Shown: positions 39,431 to 48,525, numbered from the stretch's first letter. The stretch is DNA of 64,000 nucleotides from Tenuifilum sp. 4138str (GCF_041102575.1 NZ_JBGCUE010000004.1:248001-312000); one strand, 5' to 3'. The notes: generated by a model from the sequence alone, not told the origin. Numbers and translations are program-made.

Positions 39431-40699
39431 ATGAATTTGAAACTACGACTTACCCTAATGAATTTCCTTCAGTTTTTCATTTGGGGTTCATGGTTACTTA
39501 CCATAGGGGCTTACTGGTTTCAAACCAAGCAGTGGAGCGGAACAGAATTTGGCGCTATTTTTTCCACAATGGGATTGGCATCGCTGTTCATGCCTGCCAT
39601 AGCAGGTATCATTGCCGACCGTTGGATAAATGCCGAAAGGCTTTACGGAATTTTCCACATACTTGGTGGAGTAATGCTATTTATAGTCCCAATGGTCAAT
39701 AACCCCACAACAATGTTTTGGGTTATGCTGGTTAACATGATGTTTTACATGCCAACCATTGCTCTTTCCATCACGGTTGCCTACTCCTCAATGAAAAGCA
39801 GGGGAATGGATATAATAAAAGAGTATCCGCCAATAAGGGTGTGGGGAACAATTGGTTTTATTGTGGCATTATGGTTTATCAGCTTAATGGGCTTTGAAAC
39901 GTCATCAACCCAGTTTTACGTTGCTTCCATGGCATCGTTCATTTTAGGCCTATACGCCTTTACCTTACCTCAATGTCCGCCCTTGGGTCGTGGGCATAAG
40001 AAGTCGTTGGTTGATGAGCTTGGACTAAATGCGTTTAAACTTTTCAAGAGCACCAAGATGGCCATTTTCTTTATTTTTGCCATGTTGCTTGGTGCATCGC
40101 TGCAGCTGACAAACGCCTACGGCGACACCTTCCTTCACGATTTTGCCAAACTACCCCAGTTTGCTGATTTGGTTGCCGTAAAATACCCTGCCATTATCAT
40201 GTCCATTTCACAGATCTCCGAAACACTGTTTATTCTTACCATTCCCTTCTTCCTTAAGCGTTTTGGGATAAAAAATGTGATGCTGATGAGCATGGTAGCA
40301 TGGGTGCTGCGTTTTGGCCTTTTTGCAGTTGGCGATCCAGGCCCGGGTCTTTGGATGATTATCCTTTCATGTATAATCTACGGTATGGCTTTCGATTTCT
40401 TCAACATATCAGGTTCGTTGTTTGTTGAAACCCAAAGTGAGCCTTCCATAAGGGCAAGTGCGCAAGGTTTGTTTATGATGATGACAAACGGTTTTGGTGC
40501 TTTTCTGGGAAGTAGCATTAGCGGTATAATAATCGACAAGTTCTTCACCATACCTAATGCGCCTGAAGGTGCAATACAGTTCAACTGGACAGGCATTTGG
40601 ATAACCTTTGCAGCCTACTCGCTAGTGGTTGCCGTTCTATTCGCTTTCCTATTCAAGCATAAACATAACCCTGCCGATGTGGCTAACGTTCAGCACTAA
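39431..40699 (+). CDS. Nucleoside permease of the NupG/XapB MFS family
   Basis: The 422-residue protein has 12 hydrophobic segments and starts with KLRLTLMNFLQFFIWGSWLLTIGAYWF, a hallmark of the NupG/XapB nucleoside:H+ symporter family. SLFMPAIAGIIADRW fits the loop 2 region of MFS carriers. It should import nucleosides across the inner membrane. The ATG at 39431 is preferred over an in-frame TTG nine bases earlier. A hairpin terminator follows at 40722. No nucleoside hydrolase is adjacent. Confidence 0.9.
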   Translation: MNLKLRLTLMNFLQFFIWGSWLLTIGAYWFQTKQWSGTEFGAIFSTMGLASLFMPAIAGIIADRWINAERLYGIFHILGGVMLFIVPMVNNPTTMFWVMLVNMMFYMPTIALSITVAYSSMKSRGMDIIKEYPPIRVWGTIGFIVALWFISLMGFETSSTQFYVASMASFILGLYAFTLPQCPPLGRGHKKSLVDELGLNAFKLFKSTKMAIFFIFAMLLGASLQLTNAYGDTFLHDFAKLPQFADLVAVKYPAIIMSISQISETLFILTIPFFLKRFGIKNVMLMSMVAWVLRFGLFAVGDPGPGLWMIILSCIIYGMAFDFFNISGSLFVETQSEPSIRASAQGLFMMMTNGFGAFLGSSISGIIIDKFFTIPNAPEGAIQFNWTGIWITFAAYSLVVAVLFAFLFKHKHNPADVANVQH

Positions 40700-40721
40700 A
40701 AGGTAGGTGTGTTAAAATATA

Positions 40722-40756
40722 AAAGGCCATGGGAAAAACTCATGGCCTTTGTTTTT
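40722..40756. terminator. Intrinsic terminator between converging genes
   Basis: AAAGGCCATG and CATGGCCTTT form a 10-bp stem with a 9-nt loop, followed by GTTTTT on the plus strand. It lies between the permease stop (40699) and the bifunctional-nuclease stop (40768), so it may serve both. Confidence 0.8.
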
Positions 40757-40767
40757 GGGAGATTTTA

Positions 40768-41376
40768 TTACTTTTTCTTTTCTCTGCGTTTTATCTCGTC
40801 GCGAATTTTGGTTGCTTTTTCGTACTCCTCGTTTTCAACAGCCTCACTAAGTAAGCGGTTGAGCTCATCGAGCGATAACCTGCGGATTTGATCAGTAAAG
40901 CTGTCGGTTGGTTCTGGTGTTTCAGTTTCGCTCTCATCTTGAGGTTCTTCGGAGTTATACTCCTCCACATCGAGGGTGATACCTGCCTTTTCAATTATCT
41001 CCTCAGTGGTATAAATGGGGCAGTTGAACCTAAGGGCAAGGGCAACGGCATCGGATGTGCGCGAGTCAATAAAGAGTTCCTTTTTGCTATCCTCACAATG
41101 CAGTTTTGAAAAGAAAACGCCATCTTCCAGCTTATAGATGTGAACGTCAATAAGATCGATACCAAAGGCACGGGCAAAGTTGAGGAATAGGTCGTGGGTT
41201 AGCGGGCGGGGTGGGGTTAGCCCTTCGAGCTGAATGGCTATGGCTTGGGCCTCGTACCCCCCTATGATTATGGGAATTCGTCGGTTCCCATTCTCCTCGC
41301 TCAGAACCAGAGCGTATGCTCCTGATTGGGTTTGACTATACGATATCCCTAATACGGTTAACTTAATTTTACTCAT
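40768..41376 (-). CDS. Bifunctional nuclease family protein (DUF151) with C-terminal UVR motif
   Basis: The 202-residue protein has the DUF151 bifunctional-nuclease domain at the N-terminus (IPIIIGGYEAQAIAIQLEG, then RPLTHDLF, DSRTSDAVALALRFNCPIYTTEEI; about residues 30-135). An acidic linker leads to a UvrB/UvrC-type motif (LNRLLSEAVENEEYEKATKIRDEIKRR; about 170-198). The UVR motif is usually a protein-binding helix hairpin. The architecture is standard in Bacteroidota; its cellular role is not well defined. Confidence 0.9.
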   Translation of the reverse strand: MSKIKLTVLGISYSQTQSGAYALVLSEENGNRRIPIIIGGYEAQAIAIQLEGLTPPRPLTHDLFLNFARAFGIDLIDVHIYKLEDGVFFSKLHCEDSKKELFIDSRTSDAVALALRFNCPIYTTEEIIEKAGITLDVEEYNSEEPQDESETETPEPTDSFTDQIRRLSLDELNRLLSEAVENEEYEKATKIRDEIKRREKKK

Positions 41377-41581
41377 TTGAACAAATGTTCAGTGTGTAGA
41401 AACAGATTTGCAAATTAAAACAAATATACCATTTATTCACAAACCCAAATAATTTTTTGAGTTGATAATTCAATGTTGGTTAGTTAACAAAAACACGCAT
41501 TCCCTTTGTCTTCCTGAGCGAAGCGAAGGAACTCATTGTTAGTGTACCGTGTTCAGTGTGCAGTGTACAGCGGGGGGGGGT

Positions 41582-41644
41582 AAGGATAAAGGATAAAGGA
41601 TAAAGGATAAAGGTTCAAGGTTTAAGGTTCAAAGTTCAAGGTTC
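41582..41644. repeat. Heptamer tandem repeat (AAGGATA then AAGGTTC), nine units
   Basis: Four AAGGATA units are followed by five AAGGTTC-like units, all with a strict 7-bp period. It directly follows a nine-base G run. It looks like a simple-sequence locus prone to length change. Confidence 0.85.
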
Positions 41645-41813
41645 ATGTAAAAGGCATAATGTCATAGGCTTAGGATTTTTTATCAACCAACAACTATCAA
41701 CTATCAACCATCAACTAAATAGGTATCAGAGTGTTACGCGGAGTTTGCGCGGTGTTACACAGAATGGCATTCACGAACAACGAATCACGATCAACGAACA
41801 ATGAACAACGTTT

Positions 41814-42190
41814 CCAGCCCCGTAGGGGCGAAACATTTGTAACCCCATGGCTACTCCCACAAGTATAGCGATGCACGCAATACTTTTTCCAAAGAGCAAT
41901 GGTGAATCATTGCATCGCAAAAGTAAAACTTGGCAAAGAGCCATTCACACATTCTTTCTTGCCTTGATACAAGAAAGAACCAAAGAAGATCAAGGCTGAA
42001 AAGCCCGACCCGATGGGTACCTCGTGGGTGGAACTGCCCCGCTATACAATTCGCCACGCCTGCGGCGTGACTCATGTGGTATAGCTTACTAGACCCACCG
42101 CCATGTTCCACCCCCGACCCATTGTCGGGCCAGGCTTTTATGCCACTGCCTGCTTCTTACGCTCCATTCCCTCTCAGGGATATGGGTTAG
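41814..42190. repeat. Long dispersed repeat, copy A
   Basis: Starts CCAGCCCCGTAGGGGCGAAACATTTG and ends with CTCAGGGATATGGGTTAGGG. It shares nearly identical sequence with copy B (42265-42552), but has an extra ~85 nt (about 42062-42146) absent from copy B. Reading frames on the minus strand in both copies encode the same short peptide, but no protein function is evident. Confidence 0.85.
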
Positions 42191-42264
42191 GGTGAGGTCA
42201 AAAAAAGCGAACGCGACAGGAAGTCGCGCTCGAACAAGGGATTCACGAACAACGAACGCCATCC

Positions 42265-42552
42265 CCAGCCCCGTAGGGGCGAAACATTTGTAACCCCATG
42301 GCTACTCCCACAAGTATAGCGATGCACGCAATACTTTTTCCAAAGAGCAAGGGTGAAGCATTGCATCGCAACAGAAAAGTAATGCAAAGAGCCATTCACA
42401 CATTCTTTCTTGCCTTGATACAAGAAAGAACCAAAGAAAATCAAGGCTGAAAAGCCCGACCCGATGGGTGCCCCGTGGGGGGGGAACTGCCACGCGATAC
42501 AATTCGCCACGCCTGCTTCTTACGCTCCATTCCCTCTCAGGGATATGGGTTG
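42265..42552. repeat. Long dispersed repeat, copy B
   Basis: Matches copy A at both ends, with a deletion in the middle. It is followed by the AGCGAACGCGA-AGGAAGTCG hairpin element that also occurs at 42203, 44760 and 46835. Confidence 0.85.
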
Positions 42553-42695
42553 AAGTTAAGAAAGCGAACGCGATAGGAAGTCGTGCTCGAGCAAGGGGAA
42601 TCATTCATTACAAAGCGAAGGGTACAGCAGCTCGCCCCAAAAACGCAAAAAAACTCGCCCAAAACAGGCGGGTTTCGCATTTATGTTGGTAACAC

Positions 42696-42789
42696 GGATT
42701 ACAAATCCGCGCTAGCAGGGGGGATTTCAAATCCGCGCTAGCAGGGTTACAAATCCGCGCTAGCAGGGTTACAAATCCGCGCTAGCAGG
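42696..42789. repeat. Four copies of a 22-bp repeat (ACAAATCCGCGCTAGCAGGG)
   Basis: Copies end at 42720, 42746, 42768 and 42789; the second has TTTC in place of TTAC. Single copies recur at 44847-44866 and 46922-46941, next to the RHS modules. The first copy starts with the small inverted repeat GGATT-ACA-AATCC. Confidence 0.85.
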
Positions 42790-42822
42790 TTTGCTTGTAC
42801 TCATAATGATTTAGATTAAAAA

Positions 42823-43485
42823 TTACCATGTTGCTGCCCAATAAATAATTTGATGTTTAATTTTAGAACAAGCAATACCACTCAGATATCCATGCTTAAT
42901 ATTATCTGGCATTAGATACCATTCTGTTTTATATTTTTCTGGCAAAACATACTGATGCCCTTGTTTCAGAATCAAAATTTCATAATCAGGAGGGAGACCA
43001 CAAAGAGTTGTAGAGTCGTAAAAATTTGGCTCACTGTTAAGTATACCATGAAAATTCATTACCAAAGAATTAGTTTTACTTAAATATTGCTCTTTAATGT
43101 AGAGGGTGTCAAATCTTTCGAGCATATCTCTTTCCGAACCAACAATAAAGTAATTGTCTTTCCGAACCGAATATTTGTTTATTGCCATCCTTGAAAAATC
43201 AGTTGTTATGTTTGTAAAATTAGTAGTATCTAAATACTCATATGCTTTTAAAACAAATGTAATGGCGAATTCTTCATTTGAGTACGGCAAATCTGTAGCA
43301 CCTGCATTATTAATAAAAAAGATAGCTTTTGCATTTTCTGCCTGTTTGGGAAAAAAGTCAAATAAAGAATCTGGGATAATAAAATCTTCTACAGGATGCT
43401 CAATAAACTTATTGTCTTTATGTTGCCCTGATGAACAAGAGCAAAAACAAAACAAAATGACTGATAAATATAAAATTCGTTTCAT
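42823..43485 (-). CDS. Lipoprotein paired with RHS tip 1 (candidate immunity or partner protein)
   Basis: The 220-residue protein starts with a lipoprotein signal (MKRILYLSVILFCFCSCSSG), so it is anchored on the inner or outer membrane. The mature part has no motif I recognise; it is Asn/Tyr-rich and contains Cys at two places (TLCGLPPDYE and GIACSKIK). It starts 5 nt after the stop of the RHS-tip gene, which implies cotranscription. In polymorphic toxin systems the gene right after the toxin tip is usually its immunity protein, so this role is a reasonable guess. The second module at 44986 has the same layout with an unrelated lipoprotein. Confidence 0.65.
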   Translation of the reverse strand: MKRILYLSVILFCFCSCSSGQHKDNKFIEHPVEDFIIPDSLFDFFPKQAENAKAIFFINNAGATDLPYSNEEFAITFVLKAYEYLDTTNFTNITTDFSRMAINKYSVRKDNYFIVGSERDMLERFDTLYIKEQYLSKTNSLVMNFHGILNSEPNFYDSTTLCGLPPDYEILILKQGHQYVLPEKYKTEWYLMPDNIKHGYLSGIACSKIKHQIIYWAATW

Positions 43486-43490
43486 GTCCT

Positions 43491-44621
43491 TTACTTTAAA
43501 TCATGGATGTTTTTTAAAACTTCAAAAAATAATTGTTCCCAAGGTCCGGGTTTCCATGTTGGTGACTTACTATAATCATACCTTCTGGTTTCCCAAGTTT
43601 GTCTTGTGTATAAGTTTGTGCTAATGCTAGTTTCATTAAGAATTCTCTTTCCATAATAACCTGTAACCGTGTAGTTTCCTTTAACTCCTTTTGGAATGTA
43701 GCGCCAAGCTGACACACTTTCAAAACTTTCCCACGATTCATTTTGCCAAACTGGTCCATGTGGTTCAGCAATACTCCATGACCTTTCATAAGTATGAACA
43801 TTGGCTACAAGTGGTTTTTTATCATAGCCTTTACCACTCATGAACGTTTCGGCATTTTTCCCTTTAAAGGTAGCCTGAAACTTATATCCAACAACTTCGG
43901 TAGCTTCTTTTGTGGGTATAGGAGCATCTTTATAAACTGGTGTTGATTTAACGCCTCCAGATGTCAAACTTGCATTTTGATATAACACAGCAACATCTGA
44001 AGTTTGTGGCGTTCCATCGGAAAACATACCGTTTTCCCCCATATGTACCCAGCCTTCACCAGTCATTGCTCCAGTCCCTTCATCTCCTTTACGCATTTCA
44101 CTGTTGTAATATACATCACCAGTTTTCTCATTCATAAACCAATCGTCCAATGCCCCGGTAGGATCTGTTCTAATTATAGGACTATTTTGGCAATAAGAGT
44201 ATGGTGAAACCCAACTTCTTTCGTCTGCCAATGGATCAACAGTAGTAAATCTGCCCAGTTGGGGGTTATAAAATCTTCGCCCGTAGTCGTACCAATCCAA
44301 AGAGCTGTTACTCAGCTTAAACTCCTGCTTCTCCTTGCCGTTATACAGGTAACGGTTGCCGTTGCTGATGGGCAGTGGGGCATGCTCCTTGCCAAAGGGG
44401 TAGTAGTCGGTGGTTTGTAGCACCGTTCCACTGCTGTTAAATACCACGCGGGTATTGCCCAGGTGGTCCCTTAGGAAGTACTCAAAGCTTAGGGTTTGGC
44501 CGCCCGTGGCATCGGTGGCACGGATTACCCCCTCGGCATGCAGGATGTAGTCGAGCGTTTTGTTGGCCTTGTACACAAAACCTCCGGCGTAGTAGCTCTG
44601 AACTCCCGTTCCTTTTAGCAT
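43491..44621 (-). CDS. Orphan RHS-repeat tip protein 1 with unknown C-terminal domain
   Basis: The 376-residue protein is only the end of an RHS/YD-repeat protein. Residues 1-145 hold the RHS core-associated domain: DHLGNTRVVF, YYPFGKEHAPLP, YNGKEKQEFKLS, WYDYGRRFYNPQLGRFTTVDPLAD and YSYCQNSPIIRTDPTG. After this conserved switch point comes a unique 230-residue C-terminal domain that I do not recognise. There is no signal peptide and no long repeat region. The frame upstream of the ATG is open for only 24 codons before a stop, so it is a 5'-truncated copy or a silent tip. A lipoprotein gene follows directly. Confidence 0.8.
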   Translation of the reverse strand: MLKGTGVQSYYAGGFVYKANKTLDYILHAEGVIRATDATGGQTLSFEYFLRDHLGNTRVVFNSSGTVLQTTDYYPFGKEHAPLPISNGNRYLYNGKEKQEFKLSNSSLDWYDYGRRFYNPQLGRFTTVDPLADERSWVSPYSYCQNSPIIRTDPTGALDDWFMNEKTGDVYYNSEMRKGDEGTGAMTGEGWVHMGENGMFSDGTPQTSDVAVLYQNASLTSGGVKSTPVYKDAPIPTKEATEVVGYKFQATFKGKNAETFMSGKGYDKKPLVANVHTYERSWSIAEPHGPVWQNESWESFESVSAWRYIPKGVKGNYTVTGYYGKRILNETSISTNLYTRQTWETRRYDYSKSPTWKPGPWEQLFFEVLKNIHDLK

Positions 44622-44869
44622 GGCAACTTTGCTCCCGGTTACAGTGTAAATGTACGAAATATTACCGAGAACACAAGCGGTATCGTACCAACGCGGGTTT
44701 GAAAAGGCTTAGGGTACGGGTACATTTCCGTGTCAGCAACAAGGAAAGGTGAGGTTTAAAAAGCGATCGCGACAGGAAGTCGCGCTCGAGCAAGGGGAAG
44801 CATTCATCACAAAACGAAGGGTACAGCAGCTGTTGGTAGCACGGATTACAAATCCGCGCTAGCAGGGGG
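44225..44869. repeat. 645-bp duplicated block, copy 1
   Basis: Aligns base for base, without indels, to 46300-46944 (offset 2075), with only about fifteen substitutions by eye. It covers the conserved first ~130 codons of the RHS tip and ~250 nt upstream, including the GCGATCGCGACAGGAAGTCGCGC hairpin and the 22-bp repeat. Confidence 0.92.
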
Positions 44870-44956
44870 GTAAAGAGGACAAAAACCACATCCTTTACGC
44901 CATTGACGGACTTATCAAAAGTGTGAAGTTTAAAAATATTGCTGCTTTATAAAAAA

Positions 44957-44982
44957 AAACCGGGACATCCCGGTTTTTTTTG
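44957..44982 (-). terminator. Intrinsic terminator after lipoprotein 2
   Basis: AACCGGGA and TCCCGGTT pair around a CA loop, with A and T tracts on either side. On the minus strand it lies just past the stop of the 44986-45582 gene. Confidence 0.85.
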
Positions 44983-44985
44983 TTA

Positions 44986-45582
44986 TCAGTCAAGGACATA
45001 ATCACTTTCTATTTTAATATTTTCAAGTTGTTCCTTTGTCGAAAAATTGAAGTAATACCAAATACCCTCTAAACCAGACGCTATTTTAATTGTCCTTATG
45101 TGATTTAATCCAGGAGGGGTTTTGATAAAAAATTTCAAGAATACCTCGTCTTTCTTCATGCCTAACCTTATACCATAAAACAACTCGAAAGAATCATCCC
45201 TAATATCTGCTTTAAAAAGTTCCAGTCTTTCTGTTTCTGTATTCTCTATCAATTTAACATTAGTCTTTTCATCTTCTATACTGAATATTCTAAAAATATT
45301 AAAAGACGAATCTATCCTTACCTTTAAATCGCGTTTAATTAAGTACACATCTTTAAATTCTTTGAAATTTGCATATTTACCGAACGGATAAAACAACACC
45401 TTATTTGTAGAAACAATTAATAGGGTATCTCCCTTTTGCTCTAACTCTATGATTTCAAATTCTTTTTTTGCATACTGCATTAAAGAATCCTGAGTTATTT
45501 GAGATACTTCATTAGAGTGGATTTTCAAACTATTCGATTGAGTACATCCATATAATAATATGAAAAATGCTAACAGTTTCAT
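44986..45582 (-). CDS. Lipoprotein paired with RHS tip 2 (candidate immunity or partner protein)
   Basis: The 198-residue protein begins with a short lipoprotein signal (MKLLAFFILLYGCTQSNS), with Cys13 as the likely lipidated residue. The rest is rich in charged residues and beta-strand patterns (GDTLLIVSTNKVLFYPFGKY) with no recognised fold. It starts 7 nt after the RHS-tip stop and ends at a strong terminator, so tip and lipoprotein form one short operon. It is not similar to the lipoprotein of module 1, as expected if each matches a different tip. An immunity role is inferred only from position. Confidence 0.65.
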   Translation of the reverse strand: MKLLAFFILLYGCTQSNSLKIHSNEVSQITQDSLMQYAKKEFEIIELEQKGDTLLIVSTNKVLFYPFGKYANFKEFKDVYLIKRDLKVRIDSSFNIFRIFSIEDEKTNVKLIENTETERLELFKADIRDDSFELFYGIRLGMKKDEVFLKFFIKTPPGLNHIRTIKIASGLEGIWYYFNFSTKEQLENIKIESDYVLD

Positions 45583-45589
45583 AATCTAT

Positions 45590-46696
45590 TTATTGAGGTG
45601 CAATTTGACCATTTACAACTTTGTAATTCCCTTGTGGTAAATTGTTTATTTGTTGAATAAATGAATTATTGGCAACCCTTGTATTGTCTTGTACTGCCGT
45701 TTCTGGCTGTGGTGTCAAATCAAAACTTCCTGTAGAATTGGTAGATTGATTATTTGTAGTAACAGGATTCCCGTTATTATCAATTTTTCCATCAGGTGTT
45801 TCGGTTACTGGTCTATAATATCCATAAAACTCAGAGTCACGATATTGTTCTGGATATATCGCATATGGATTTTCCATCGATAATTTTCCAGCACCTCGGG
45901 CATGAGTTAATTTTATCTTTCCATCTTCTCCAACTTCGGTAACCACGCCAACATGACCTTTCCATACAGCAATATCTCCAACTTGCGGGTCAGCCGAACT
46001 AATAAACTTGTCTTTATTGTCAAAGTAACTTTTTAAACCAGAAGAATTCATGTGTTGAACTCCATCTGTTATTTGGTCTGCTCCAAGTACCCTACAAACA
46101 AATTCAGCACAGTCCATATACTGTCTAGCTTCTGCAGTATTTGCGGTTCTCATTGAAGATACAGTTTCCTGTTTGTATTTAATTCCTGTCATACTTCGTG
46201 CAGCTTTTACTCTATCTCCTGGTCCCAGTCCATTATAATCAATGAACCTAATAGGATTATTTCCTGCATAGCAATAAGGAGATTGCCATGGGAACTTCTC
46301 TGCCAGTGGGTCAATAGTAGTAAATCTGCCCAGTTGGGGGTTATAAAATCTTCGCCCGTAGTCGTACCAATCCAAAGAGCTGTTACTCAGCTTAAACTCC
46401 TGCTTCTCCTTGCCGTTATACAGGTAACGGTTGCCGTTGCTGATGGGCAGTGGGGCATGCTCCTTGCCAAAGGGGTAGTAGTCGGTGGTTTGTAGCACTG
46501 TTCCACTACTTTTAAATACCACGCGGGTGTTGCCCAGGTGGTACTTCAGGAAGTACTCAAAGCTCAGGGTTTGGCCGCCCGTGGCATCGGTGGCACGGAT
46601 TACCCCCTCGGCATGCAGGATGTAGTCGAGCGTTTTGTTGGCCTTGTACACAAAACCTCCGGCGTAGTAGCTCTGAACTCCCGTTCCTTTTAGCAT
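45590..46696 (-). CDS. Orphan RHS-repeat tip protein 2 with NlpC/P60- or CHAP-like C-terminal domain
   Basis: The first ~135 of 368 residues nearly equal those of RHS tip 1 and end in the same core motif (RFTTIDPLAE...YCYAGNNPIRFIDYNGLG). The C-terminal domain is different. It has YMDCAEFVCRVLG (about residue 213), PQVGDIAVWKGHVGVVTEVG (about 257) and IKLTHARG (about 282), the Cys/His layout of NlpC/P60 and CHAP cysteine peptidases or amidases, which often cut peptidoglycan. A Thr/Asn/Gln-rich tail follows. No signal peptide is seen. The upstream 24 codons are open but lack a start, so the gene is a truncated tip. Confidence 0.8.
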   Translation of the reverse strand: MLKGTGVQSYYAGGFVYKANKTLDYILHAEGVIRATDATGGQTLSFEYFLKYHLGNTRVVFKSSGTVLQTTDYYPFGKEHAPLPISNGNRYLYNGKEKQEFKLSNSSLDWYDYGRRFYNPQLGRFTTIDPLAEKFPWQSPYCYAGNNPIRFIDYNGLGPGDRVKAARSMTGIKYKQETVSSMRTANTAEARQYMDCAEFVCRVLGADQITDGVQHMNSSGLKSYFDNKDKFISSADPQVGDIAVWKGHVGVVTEVGEDGKIKLTHARGAGKLSMENPYAIYPEQYRDSEFYGYYRPVTETPDGKIDNNGNPVTTNNQSTNSTGSFDLTPQPETAVQDNTRVANNSFIQQINNLPQGNYKVVNGQIAPQ

Positions 46697-46944
46697 GGCA
46701 ACTTTGCTCCCGGTTACAGTGTAAATGTACGAAATATTACCGAGAACACAAGCGGTATCGCACCAACGCGGGTTTGAAAAGGCTTAGGGTACGGGTACAT
46801 TTCCGTGTCAGCAACAAGGAAAGGTGAGGTTTAAAAAGCGATCGCGACAGGAAGTCGCGCTCGAGCAAGGGGAATCATTCATCACCAAGCGAAGGGTACA
46901 GCAGCTGTTGGTAGCACGGATTACAAATCCGCGCTAGCAGGGGG
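46300..46944. repeat. 645-bp duplicated block, copy 2
   Basis: Second copy of the block at 44225-44869, containing the conserved RHS-core codons and the same upstream elements. The divergence begins exactly where the RHS core ends, so the block is the homology along which tips could be exchanged. Confidence 0.92.
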
Positions 46945-47048
46945 AGGGATGAGGTAAAAAAAGTTCGAACAAAGGGCTTTATAAGCTATTCACTATTAAC
47001 AAAAATCACTAAACACTATACACTAAACACCAAACACTGTATCCTCCC
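46945..47048. other. Short-repeat spacer before the T9SS cargo gene
   Basis: Contains AAACACTA-type short repeats (46998-47040) like those near 61880-61940. No gene is seen. Confidence 0.4.
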
Positions 47049-48428
47049 CTACTTCCCCCTGAAGAGGTGCAGGAACCCCTTGTAGGGGCCACGGGCAAAA
47101 CGGCGATCGTCCCAGCCACGGGCCTCGATAATGTAGTAGTAAACACCCTCGGCGGCCTCGGCTCCTAAGCTGGTGCGACCATCCCAGCCTTCCCAATCGC
47201 GGGGATTGCCGCTATAGGTGTACACCAACTTACCGCTGCGGCTATATATACGGATGGTAAACGAACGGATGGAGCGGATGCTCTCATCGGTGTCGGAAAA
47301 GCGGAAAAGGTCGTTCTTGCCATCGCCGTTGGGCGAAAAAACATTGGGGATGGCATCGGCGCTTATGCGCGAGGAATCAACCTTAATATCGGTAATAGCC
47401 GAATCGATACACCCCGAGAGGGTATTTACCGAGTAATGGTAAACCTTGTAGAATCCGGGAACCATTACCTTTTTATCGGGGAATGCCTCGTTGCGCTGTG
47501 CAATCAAGGAGCTATCGCGCCAAACTGTAATATCATAGATGCTTTCAGGGGTAATCTTTCGGGTTGTAATGCGCCAGTAAATGGAATCGCAATTCAGGCT
47601 TTTGCTTTCAAGCCTCAGGCCAAGCAGAGCCTCATACTCGGCATTCGCATCAAAATCGTTCCATACTCCATTTTCGTCAACCTGAATCAGATTATCGGCC
47701 TTGGTTGTAATGGCAGCAACCTCCGGGGTTGTAAGGGTTAGGGTTCGGCCAAACGGGTTTTGGATGGTAACGGTATAGGTGGAATAATATAGAGGTGCAG
47801 GATTTTCAATAACCAACTTTAATGCTGAGGACGATGGCAGCTCAATACGGCTCTCCGATGCCTGCCAGGTAACATTAGCAAAGTATTGCTGCCCGTAGGT
47901 ATTCCGTTCAGGCTGATTTGAGCGCGAAAGGTCATGGTAGACAAACCGGTCGTAGGCAACGTTGTACGACGAGGGAGTTGTGATTGGGTTAAGCTCAAGG
48001 AACTGGCAGCTGTTGTATATGTCAATCCGGTTGAGCGTAACGTTATCGGTAAAAAGCCAGCAGGTAAAGGTTTCAGTTGAATCGGTAATATCAGTGATTA
48101 CTACTCTGTAGCCACCCTCGGTCAGGTTTAATTGATTGCTTTGCGCAACACCTGTTTCCTCCGCAAACTGTTCAAACCGTAAGGCAGGATTTGAGATTAG
48201 GGGGTTATACCTATACCATTTAAAGCTGGCACTATTCCCGGTGGTGTGGCGAGCGCTAAGCGTGCCAATATCGCCATAAAATACAAATATTGAATCCTGT
48301 TTAGCCGTATTGCTATACTGGGTAAGTAAGGTTAAAACCCTCCCCGGAGCAGTTAGCTGTGCCTGCGAGGCAAAGGCCCAACTCACAGTGGCGATTAACA
48401 CAAGGTGTATTTTAGTCCAAAATCGCAT
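47049..48428 (-). CDS. Secreted protein with T9SS type B sorting domain (gliding-motility C-terminal type)
   Basis: The 459-residue protein has a signal peptide (MRFWTKIHLVLIATVSWAFASQAQ), a beta-rich middle, and from about residue 365 the type B sorting domain: IPNVFSPNGDGKNDLFRF, FTIRIYSRSGKLVYTYSG, WDGRTSLGAEAAEGVYYYIIEARG. Such proteins are sent to the surface or medium by the type IX secretion system; the porQ gene in this window belongs to that system. The middle part does not match a family I recognise. The gene is free-standing between the RHS region and murA. Confidence 0.9.
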   Translation of the reverse strand: MRFWTKIHLVLIATVSWAFASQAQLTAPGRVLTLLTQYSNTAKQDSIFVFYGDIGTLSARHTTGNSASFKWYRYNPLISNPALRFEQFAEETGVAQSNQLNLTEGGYRVVITDITDSTETFTCWLFTDNVTLNRIDIYNSCQFLELNPITTPSSYNVAYDRFVYHDLSRSNQPERNTYGQQYFANVTWQASESRIELPSSSALKLVIENPAPLYYSTYTVTIQNPFGRTLTLTTPEVAAITTKADNLIQVDENGVWNDFDANAEYEALLGLRLESKSLNCDSIYWRITTRKITPESIYDITVWRDSSLIAQRNEAFPDKKVMVPGFYKVYHYSVNTLSGCIDSAITDIKVDSSRISADAIPNVFSPNGDGKNDLFRFSDTDESIRSIRSFTIRIYSRSGKLVYTYSGNPRDWEGWDGRTSLGAEAAEGVYYYIIEARGWDDRRFARGPYKGFLHLFRGK

Positions 48429-48525
48429 CAGAAATAGTTAGTGTAACGGTATGGTTTTGGTTTATTAAACGGTAAAGATGCAAAATTATGCATAAAGTTT
48501 TGCAGAATATTTCTGATGATTTTGG

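Larger units (their letters stand above)
41377..42822. other. Repeat-rich intergenic region of about 1.4 kb
   Basis: I see no real gene. The region holds a CCTGAGCGAAGCGAAGGA motif (41513-41530), a run of nine G (41572-41580), a heptamer array, two copies of a ~250-370-bp repeat, hairpin-forming GCGAACGCGACAGGAAGTCGCG motifs, and four copies of a 22-bp repeat. Small reading frames in the two long copies match each other only because the DNA is repeated. Confidence 0.7.

Noticed and set aside
41851-42604. Minus-strand frames of 86-107 residues with shared peptides in the two long repeats
   Set aside because: They mirror the DNA repeat itself, are broken differently in the two copies, and have no start signals or recognisable domains.
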